From Campylobacter concisus (GTDB taxonomy: Bacteria; Campylobacterota; Campylobacteria; Campylobacterales; Campylobacteraceae): a stretch of 64,000 nt of DNA. The stretch is taken from the NCBI RefSeq assembly GCF_003048595.2, contig NZ_CP049270.1, positions 372,001 through 436,000 of the forward strand, read 5' to 3'. The notes under the pieces are model-generated. The model saw nothing but the letters and a program-made list of their open reading frames with translations. It was not told the DNA's origin and did no database searches. Within the stretch, counting starts at the first letter, position 1; each line of letters begins with the position of its first letter. This document shows positions 57,877 to 64,000 of this stretch, piece by piece. A program made the translations under genes and the position numbers.

Positions 57877-58761
57877 TTGAATATCTTAGTGCCTGCAACA
57901 AGTGCAAATTTGGGTCCTGGTTTCGATGCTTTGGGGCTTAGTCTGAAGCTTTTTAATAGCGTGAAAATCGAGCCAGCAAAATTTAGCTCAGTATCGATAA
58001 ACGGCGAAGGCAGTGAAAGTGTAAATTTAAAGAGAAATAATATATTCTTAAGTATTTTTAATGAAATTTTTTTTGAGCTAACTGGTAAAAATGAAAATTT
58101 TAGAGTCGTTTTTGAAAATAATATCCCATTTTCAAGGGGGCTTGGCAGTAGCTCCGCTGTTATCGTTGGAGCCATTGCTTCAGCCTACGAAATGGCTGGC
58201 TTTAAGGCAAGTAAAGAGGCAGTTTTAAATAAAGCTATCATCTATGAAACCCATCCTGATAATATCTCGCCAGCAGTTCACGGTGGATTTATCAGCGCAA
58301 TCGTAAAAAATGGTAATGTTTACGCAAATAAAATAAATTTAAGTGATGAGATAAAAGCAGTAGTTGTCATCCCAAATAAACCGATGAGTACATCCTCGTC
58401 GAGACAAATTTTACCAAAGAACTATACGATGAAAGAGTGTGTAAATAACTTATCTCATGCTGCTTTTTTAACATCTTGTTTTTATGAAAAAAAGTATGAC
58501 CTCTTAAAAATAGCAAGCAAAGATTTGATGCATGAAGAGCGTAGAATGCACACTTTAGAAGAACTTTTTGAAGTTAGAAAAGTAGCTTATGAAAATGGTG
58601 CTTTAATGAGTACGCTTTCAGGCTCAGGCTCAAGCTTTTTAAATATCGCTTACAAAGATGATGCTAAAAATTTACAAGATATTTTAAAGAGTAAATTTAG
58701 TGATTTTAGGGCTGAGGTTTTTTCATTTGATAACGATGGATACGAAATTACGCAAAGCTAA
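57877..58761 (+). CDS. thrB: Homoserine kinase
   Basis: 294-residue GHMP kinase making O-phosphohomoserine for threonine. N-terminal ILVPATSANLGPGFDALGL, the P-loop-like FSRGLGSSSAVIVGA near residue 90 and the C-terminal STLSGSGSSFLNI are all present. The TTG start follows AGGAG (57868-57872). With MetX (6294) it competes for homoserine between threonine and methionine. Confidence 0.96.
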   Translation: MNILVPATSANLGPGFDALGLSLKLFNSVKIEPAKFSSVSINGEGSESVNLKRNNIFLSIFNEIFFELTGKNENFRVVFENNIPFSRGLGSSSAVIVGAIASAYEMAGFKASKEAVLNKAIIYETHPDNISPAVHGGFISAIVKNGNVYANKINLSDEIKAVVVIPNKPMSTSSSRQILPKNYTMKECVNNLSHAAFLTSCFYEKKYDLLKIASKDLMHEERRMHTLEELFEVRKVAYENGALMSTLSGSGSSFLNIAYKDDAKNLQDILKSKFSDFRAEVFSFDNDGYEITQS

Positions 58762-58782
58762 AAACAAGTTTAAAAAGATATA

Positions 58783-59037
58783 ATGAACAAAAACAATCCT
58801 GTAAGGACATGTGTCGCTTGTAAAATTAAAATTTCTCAGAGCTTGCTAAAAAGATACCGCTTGGTAGGTAAAAATTTAGAGCATGGCAAAGGAAATGGTC
58901 GTAGCTTTTATCTGTGCGACAAATGTATGCAAAAAGATATAAAAATTTTAAAAAAAATAATTGATAAACAAACTAAAGGTGCTTTTATTTGTGATGCACC
59001 TAAGTTAAAGGAGATACTCTTAAATGAGCAATGTTAG
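58783..59037 (+). CDS. ylxR: YlxR-family (DUF448) RNA-binding protein
   Basis: 84 residues starting [18 protein letters not shown], the YlxR signature (RTCVxC), with [15 protein letters not shown] near residue 40. The usual neighbour of infB; in some bacteria it acts as a nucleoid-associated regulator or RNase P cofactor. It overlaps infB by 14 bp. Confidence 0.92.
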   Translation: MNKNNPVRTCVACKIKISQSLLKRYRLVGKNLEHGKGNGRSFYLCDKCMQKDIKILKKIIDKQTKGAFICDAPKLKEILLNEQC

Positions 59038-61672
59038 GATTTCAGAGATCGCAAACGAGCTTGGCTATCCAAGTAAAGAGATAGTAGAAAAAGCTCAAGA
59101 GTTAGGATTAAAAGTCAAAACTCACTCAAATGCAGTTAGCCTTGAAGAGGCCGAAGCTATATATGAATATGTTCAAACTGGTGTGATACCAGATAAATTT
59201 AAAAAGAAAAAGAGTGAACCTAAACCAAAAAAAGAGCCTAAAAAAGAAGTAGAAAAAGAGTCAGTAAAAAAAGAAGAAAAACAAAAAAGTGAACCTAAAA
59301 AAGCTACTACTAAAACTGAGTCAAAGTCGGTAAAAGCTGAGCCTAAGAAAGAGGCACAAATTTTAGAAGAAAAACAAAAAATTGAACCTAAAAAAGAAGA
59401 AATCAAAGTAGAGCAAAAACAAGTCGAAGCTCCAAGACCAAAAGAGAGCTTGGCTGATGTGACTCAAAAAAGACGTGGTCTTGTGATAGTAAAAAAGAAA
59501 AAAGATTATGAGGCGCCAATTGCTACAAAAGAAGAGAAAAAGCCTGAACCAAGCATAGCTAATATAAGCGATTTTAAAAGTATGTTTTCAGCAAGTGATG
59601 AAAATTTAGCTAAGAAAAAGAAAAAAGATAAAAAAGTAGTTGTTGCAAGTAAAAAGGATAGCGCCCAGAAGATGGACCTGCTTGGTGGAAGTGATTTTGG
59701 TGACATCGTACTAGAAGATGAAGATGTAGTCGTTCTTCCTGATTTTAGTTTTAAAACCCCAATACCAGCACCTGTACAAAAGACAAAACAGCCAAATGTT
59801 ATGAGAACTACAGTCAACAATACGATAAATTCATTTGGCGAAGGCGGCATTCAAAGAAGAGCTAGAAAAAAACACAAAAAGCCTGAAAATAAACAAAACA
59901 ATGAAGCTGTGACGTCTATAAATATTCCAAAAGAAATTCGTGTTTATGAATTTGCTGAAAAGCTAAACAAACAGCCAAGTGAGATTATTGGTAAGCTTTT
60001 TATGCTTGGTATGATGACAACAAAAAATGACTTTTTGGATGAAGATGCGATAGAAATTTTGGCCGATGAGTTTAATGTAGAGGTTAATATCATCGACGAT
60101 CAAAAAGAATTTGACTACGTAGCAGCCTATGAAGAAGAGATAAAAGACGATGAAAATCTACAGCCAAGAGCACCAGTCATAACCATTATGGGTCACGTTG
60201 ATCATGGTAAAACTTCATTGCTTGATTACATAAGAAAATCACGCGTAGCAGCAGGAGAGGCTGGTGGTATCACTCAGCATGTCGGTGCTTACATGGTAAA
60301 CAAAAACGGCAAAAATATCACATTTATCGACACTCCAGGTCACGAAGCGTTTACTGCTATGCGTGCAAGGGGTGCTGGCGTAACTGATATAGTTATCATC
60401 GTTGTTGCGGCAGATGACGGCGTAAAACCACAAACAAAAGAGGCGGTTAGCCACGCAAAAGCCGCTGGCGTACCGATAATCATCGCTATAAATAAAATGG
60501 ATAAAGAGTCGGCAAATCCTGACCTAGTAAAGACTGGTCTTGCTGAGCTTGATGTCATGCCAACAGAGTGGGGCGGAAAGTATGAATTTGTGCCAATCTC
60601 TGCAAAAACAGGCATGGGTATAGATGATCTACTTGAGATCGTACTTTTACAAGCTGACCTTCTAGAACTAAAGGCAAATCCAAAGGCAAATGCAAAAGCA
60701 ACTGTTATCGAGAGCTCACTTCAAAAAGGCCGTGGTCCAGTAGCTACTATTATCGTTGAAAATGGCACACTTCATGTTGGAGATACTGTCGTAGCTGGCG
60801 TTGCATATGGAAAGATAAGAAGCTTACTTGATGACCAAGGTAAACCTTTGCAAGATATAAAACCAGGCGAATGCGGTGTTATAGTAGGTCTTAGCGAGAT
60901 AGCAGAGGCAGGCGAGACGCTAATAGGTGTAAAAACTGATAAAGAGGCTCGTGAATACGCACAGAAAAAGGCTGAATATATCCGCCAAAAAGAGCTTAGC
61001 AAGAGCACAAAAGTTAGTATTGATGAGCTTAGTGCTAAGATCGCTGAGGGTGAGTTAAAGACGCTTCCAGTCATCATCAAAGCTGACGTTGGTGGCTCAC
61101 TTGAGGCACTAAAAGCAAGCTTAGAAAAACTAGCAAATGATGAGATCAGAGTAAATGTCATCCATTCTGGTGTTGGCGGCATCACGCAAAGCGACGTAGC
61201 ACTTGCTAGTGCGAGCGAAGATTGTATAATCCTTGGTTTTAACATAAGACCAACTGGCGAGATAAAAGAAAAGGCAAAAGAGAGCGGCGTTGAGATTAAA
61301 ACTTACAACGTTATTTATAATCTAATTGACGATGTGAAAGCGATCTTGGGCGGACTAATGTCACCGATAATTAGAGAAGAGCAGCTTGGTCAAGCTCAGG
61401 TTCGCCAAGTGATCCATGTGCCAAAAGTTGGTGCTATTGCTGGATGTATCGTCACTGAGGGCACGATAAACAGAGGGGCAAAAATTCGCCTTATTAGAGA
61501 AGGTGTGGTTGTTTATGAGGGCTCGGTAAGCTCACTAAAACGCTTCAAAGATGACGTTAAAGAGGTTGCTAAAGGCTACGAGTGTGGCGTTGGTATCGAA
61601 AATTTCAATGACATTAGAGAAAACGACTATATCGAAAGCTTCAAAGAAGTCAAGGAGAAAGCTACTCTATGA
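59024..61672 (+). CDS. infB: Translation initiation factor IF-2
   Basis: 882 residues. IF2-N domain ([20 protein letters not shown]), a long Lys/Glu/Pro-rich low-complexity linker (about 55-175), then a second IF2-N-like region, the G domain ([15 protein letters not shown] near 390, [12 protein letters not shown]) and the C-terminal fMet-tRNA-binding domains. It positions initiator tRNA on the 30S. ATG overlaps ylxR; a 4-bp overlap with rbfA follows. Confidence 0.98.
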   Translation: MSNVRISEIANELGYPSKEIVEKAQELGLKVKTHSNAVSLEEAEAIYEYVQTGVIPDKFKKKKSEPKPKKEPKKEVEKESVKKEEKQKSEPKKATTKTESKSVKAEPKKEAQILEEKQKIEPKKEEIKVEQKQVEAPRPKESLADVTQKRRGLVIVKKKKDYEAPIATKEEKKPEPSIANISDFKSMFSASDENLAKKKKKDKKVVVASKKDSAQKMDLLGGSDFGDIVLEDEDVVVLPDFSFKTPIPAPVQKTKQPNVMRTTVNNTINSFGEGGIQRRARKKHKKPENKQNNEAVTSINIPKEIRVYEFAEKLNKQPSEIIGKLFMLGMMTTKNDFLDEDAIEILADEFNVEVNIIDDQKEFDYVAAYEEEIKDDENLQPRAPVITIMGHVDHGKTSLLDYIRKSRVAAGEAGGITQHVGAYMVNKNGKNITFIDTPGHEAFTAMRARGAGVTDIVIIVVAADDGVKPQTKEAVSHAKAAGVPIIIAINKMDKESANPDLVKTGLAELDVMPTEWGGKYEFVPISAKTGMGIDDLLEIVLLQADLLELKANPKANAKATVIESSLQKGRGPVATIIVENGTLHVGDTVVAGVAYGKIRSLLDDQGKPLQDIKPGECGVIVGLSEIAEAGETLIGVKTDKEAREYAQKKAEYIRQKELSKSTKVSIDELSAKIAEGELKTLPVIIKADVGGSLEALKASLEKLANDEIRVNVIHSGVGGITQSDVALASASEDCIILGFNIRPTGEIKEKAKESGVEIKTYNVIYNLIDDVKAILGGLMSPIIREEQLGQAQVRQVIHVPKVGAIAGCIVTEGTINRGAKIRLIREGVVVYEGSVSSLKRFKDDVKEVAKGYECGVGIENFNDIRENDYIESFKEVKEKATL

Positions 61673-62034
61673 ACGCTAATGAAATAAAGCGTATGAGAAC
61701 AGAGAGTGTGCTAAAAGAGCTCATCCCAGAGGCTCTAGCTACTCTTGAAGATGGTATTTTAAAGGGGCTTTGTGTCACTGATGTCGAATGTAAAAAGGGC
61801 AGATACGACGCCTTTGTTTATCTTGACAAAATGGCATTTGATGAGCGTGAACAAGAGTATATTTTGGGGCATTTAAAGCGAGTTTGTAGGCATTTGCAAA
61901 ACCACTGCATGGCAGCTGAGGGCTGGTATAGATGTCCAAATTTTCACTTTAAATTTGACGATAGATTAGAGTATCAAAACCATATGGATAAGTTGTTTGA
62001 TAAAATTTCAAAGGATTTAAACAAAAATGGATAA
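61669..62034 (+). CDS. rbfA: Ribosome-binding factor A
   Basis: 121 residues of the KH-type fold ([38 protein letters not shown]). It matures the 16S 5' helix in 30S assembly. The later [14 protein letters not shown] is the conserved C-terminal strand. Overlaps infB by 4 bp (ATGA) and rimP by 8 bp. Confidence 0.93.
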   Translation: MNANEIKRMRTESVLKELIPEALATLEDGILKGLCVTDVECKKGRYDAFVYLDKMAFDEREQEYILGHLKRVCRHLQNHCMAAEGWYRCPNFHFKFDDRLEYQNHMDKLFDKISKDLNKNG

Positions 62035-62443
62035 TTTAGACAAACTAGTACGCGAATGCGGTGTAGAGCTTTACGACAGCGAGATCGCAAATGAAAATGG
62101 CAGGACTATTTTTAGAGTTTACATCACAAAAAATGGCGGAGTGAGTCTTGATGACTGCGAAAAAGTAAGCCGTCTACTCTCGCCCATCTTTGACGTGACA
62201 CCGCCAGTTAGCGGGGATTATAACCTAGAGGTTAGCTCGCCTGGTCTTGAGAGAAAGCTTAGCAAGCCATCTCACTTTAAAGCGAGCGTTGGTGAGCTAG
62301 TTAAAGTTCAAACCGAGGCTGAGAAATTTGCAGGAAGGCTTGTAAAAGCAGACGAAGATGGCATCGCAGTTGAAAACGAAGAGGGAATCTTTGAGATCAA
62401 CATCAGTGAGATAAAAAAAGCAAAAACATATTTGGAGTGGTAA
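62027..62443 (+). CDS. rimP: Ribosome maturation factor RimP
   Basis: 138 residues. VRECGVELYDSEIANENGRTI-type N-domain, SLDDCEKVSRLLSPIFDV, and YNLEVSSPGLERKLSKPSHF, the RimP signature. Needed for 30S maturation. Overlaps rbfA, forming infB-rbfA-rimP, so the usual nusA association is replaced here. Confidence 0.95.
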   Translation: MDNLDKLVRECGVELYDSEIANENGRTIFRVYITKNGGVSLDDCEKVSRLLSPIFDVTPPVSGDYNLEVSSPGLERKLSKPSHFKASVGELVKVQTEAEKFAGRLVKADEDGIAVENEEGIFEINISEIKKAKTYLEW

Positions 62444-64000
62444 ATGCTAAGCGACATCGAGATAACTCACCAAACGAAACTAGAACACATCAGTAAAGTT
62501 GCTGCAAGACTAGGCTTAAGTGAAGACGAGCTTGAACTTTACGGCAAATATAAGGCAAAAATTTCTCCAAGGCTTGAGCCATCAAACTCAAAGCTTATCT
62601 TGGTTACTGCGACTAATCCAACCCCATACGGTGAGGGCAAAACGACTATGTCTATCGGTCTAGCCGACGCACTAAATTCGCTTAATAAAAAGGTTTGCCT
62701 AGCGCTTCGTGAGCCATCTCTTGGGCCAGTTTTTGGTATAAAGGGTGGAGCAGCAGGTGGCGGCTACTCGCAGCTTGCGCCGATGGAGGATCTAAATTTA
62801 CACTTCACTGGCGATTTTCATGCTATAACATCGGCAAATAACCTTATTTCAGCGATGATAGATAATAGCCTCTATCAAGAAAACCCGCTAAAAATCGAGA
62901 AAATTTTATGGAAGCGCTGTATGGATATGAACGACCGCGCGCTTAGGTTTATCACTGTGGGTCAGGGTGGCAGGACGGATGGCGTGCCAAGAGAAGATGG
63001 CTTTAATATCACCGCTGCAAGCGAGATCATGGCTGTGCTTTGTCTAGCAACAAGCCTTTCTGATCTAAAAAAGCGCGTGGCAAATATTATGGTCGCCTAC
63101 GATAGTGATAAAAAGCCTATCTATGTGCGTGATCTAGGCTGTCAAGACGCTGTTTGTATACTTTTAAAAGATGCAATTAAGCCAAATTTATTTCAAACAC
63201 TAGAGCACACACCTACACTCGTGCATGGTGGCCCATTTGCAAACATCGCGCACGGCTGCAACTCCGTTATCGCAACTAAAACAGCTCTAAATTTAGCTGA
63301 CTACGTCATCACTGAAGCTGGCTTTGGCTCTGAGCTTGGTGCGGAGAAATTTTTAGATATAAAATGCAGGGTTGCTGATATCAGACCAAGCGCTGTGGTG
63401 CTTGTAAGTACGATCAGATCGCTAAAATATAACGGCGAAGCAAATAAAGACGAGATCACAAAACCAGACATGAACGCTCTTAAAAAAGGTATCGAAAACC
63501 TTGGTGGCCACATCGAGAATTTAAAAGGTAAATTTGGTCAAAACGTGGTTGTGGCGCTTAATAAATTTGGCTTTGACACCGATGAAGAGATAAATTTCGT
63601 AAAAGAGTATTGCCGTGAGCTTGGCGTAGAAGTGGCTGTTTGTGAGAATTTCTTAAAAGGTGGCAAAGGTGCGCTTGAGCTTGCCGAGCTAGTTTTAAAA
63701 GCGTGCGATAAACCAAGCAAGATAAATTTCACATACGAGATGAGCGATGATACAAAAACTAAAATAGAAAAGGTCGCTAAGGAGATTTATGGAGCTGGCG
63801 AGGTGGTCTTTGAAGAGGCCGCTCTTAAAAAGCTTGAGATGATAAAAGAGCTAAATTTGAGCCATTTGCCAGTTTGTATCGCAAAAACTCAGTACTCATT
63901 TAGTGACGATGCGAAGCTTTTGGGTAGAGCAAAGGGCTTTACTTTTAGCGTAAAAGATCTTGACATTAGAACGGGAGCTGGCTTTATCGTCGCGGTTTGC
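62444..64000 (+). CDS. fhs: Formate--tetrahydrofolate ligase (cut by right edge)
   Basis: A 519-codon open frame starts at ATG 62444, directly after the rimP TAA, and reaches the last base. It begins LSDIEITHQTKLEHISKVAA and has the ATP loop TPYGEGKTTMSIGLADAL near residue 67, GGAAGGGYSQLAPMEDLNLH, FTGDFHAITSANNL and EAGFGSELGAEKF, the enzyme's standard blocks. It makes 10-formyl-THF, used by Fmt and purine synthesis. About 40 residues are missing if the length is the usual 555-560. Its place after rimP differs from what I recall in C. jejuni. Confidence 0.97.
   Translation, partial: MLSDIEITHQTKLEHISKVAARLGLSEDELELYGKYKAKISPRLEPSNSKLILVTATNPTPYGEGKTTMSIGLADALNSLNKKVCLALREPSLGPVFGIKGGAAGGGYSQLAPMEDLNLHFTGDFHAITSANNLISAMIDNSLYQENPLKIEKILWKRCMDMNDRALRFITVGQGGRTDGVPREDGFNITAASEIMAVLCLATSLSDLKKRVANIMVAYDSDKKPIYVRDLGCQDAVCILLKDAIKPNLFQTLEHTPTLVHGGPFANIAHGCNSVIATKTALNLADYVITEAGFGSELGAEKFLDIKCRVADIRPSAVVLVSTIRSLKYNGEANKDEITKPDMNALKKGIENLGGHIENLKGKFGQNVVVALNKFGFDTDEEINFVKEYCRELGVEVAVCENFLKGGKGALELAELVLKACDKPSKINFTYEMSDDTKTKIEKVAKEIYGAGEVVFEEAALKKLEMIKELNLSHLPVCIAKTQYSFSDDAKLLGRAKGFTFSVKDLDIRTGAGFIVAVC

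Overview
The window reads as a chromosomal segment of a Campylobacter in the C. concisus/C. curvus group. This is inferred from gene order and protein character, not from a database search. The DNA is AT-rich, non-ATG starts (TTG, GTG) are common, and almost every block has the gene order I remember from Campylobacter jejuni: ileS-gatA-guaB, murC-mutS2, rplU-rpmA-obgE, birA-parAB-atp-tol-pal, and recO-dusB-dksA-accD-bamA-tyrA-lpxC-thrB-infB-rbfA-rimP. Nearly all of it is core genome. I see no prophage, insertion sequence, CRISPR array, rRNA operon or complete secretion island.

Layout. 1-531 is the start of a minus-strand CinA/molybdopterin-binding-like gene running off the left edge. 627-8382 is a plus-strand operon: ileS, a 34-residue membrane peptide, gatA, guaB, metX, xseB and a nitrilase-fold protein. 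8501-16190 holds a YjbR-like protein, murC, two small conserved proteins, mutS2, a membrane GGDEF/EAL protein and dapE. 16191-16570 holds only broken or very short reading frames, followed by a DUF2809-like membrane protein. polA (minus) and two LOS-core glycosyltransferases (GT4, then GT9/heptosyltransferase) follow. 21862-23469 is an exbB-exbD-tonB iron-uptake energiser operon behind a textbook sigma-70 promoter with an overlapping Fur-like site. tRNA-Phe, a long Dcu-type C4-dicarboxylate carrier and flhB (minus) come next. A clear pseudogene lies at about 26981-27399.

27507-47275 is plus strand: rplU, rpmA, obgE, an EF-hand exported protein, fmt, thiD, birA, parA, parB, seven ATP synthase genes (b', b, delta, alpha, gamma, beta, epsilon), the Tol-Pal envelope system (tolQ, tolR, tolA, tolB, pal, cpoB), slyD, fabD, mtn and ttcA. 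47457-54126 is minus strand: recO, dusB, a membrane protein, dksA-like, rlmH, accD and bamA. 54216 to the right edge is plus strand: tyrA, an M23 peptidase, lpxC, tsaB, thrB, ylxR, infB, rbfA, rimP and fhs (cut by the right edge).

Functionally the window joins translation (IleRS, GatA, IF2, RbfA, RimP, L21, L27, Fmt), energy conversion (F1 plus the stator of Fo; subunits a and c are elsewhere) and envelope building (MurC, LpxC, heptosyltransferase, BamA, Tol-Pal, M23 peptidase). Two proton-motive-force motors of the same family are present, ExbBD-TonB and TolQR-TolA. The less ordinary points are departures from family norms: a tsaB with no ATG, GTG or TTG start at its true N-terminus; a TtcA-like enzyme missing one iron-sulfur cysteine; a nitrilase-fold protein without the usual lysine; a Dcu carrier with an insert of about 110 residues; an EF-hand exported protein; a degenerate GGDEF joined to an intact EAL; two decayed loci; and strong enrichment of the word AAATTT. 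I did not find an obviously new multi-gene system.
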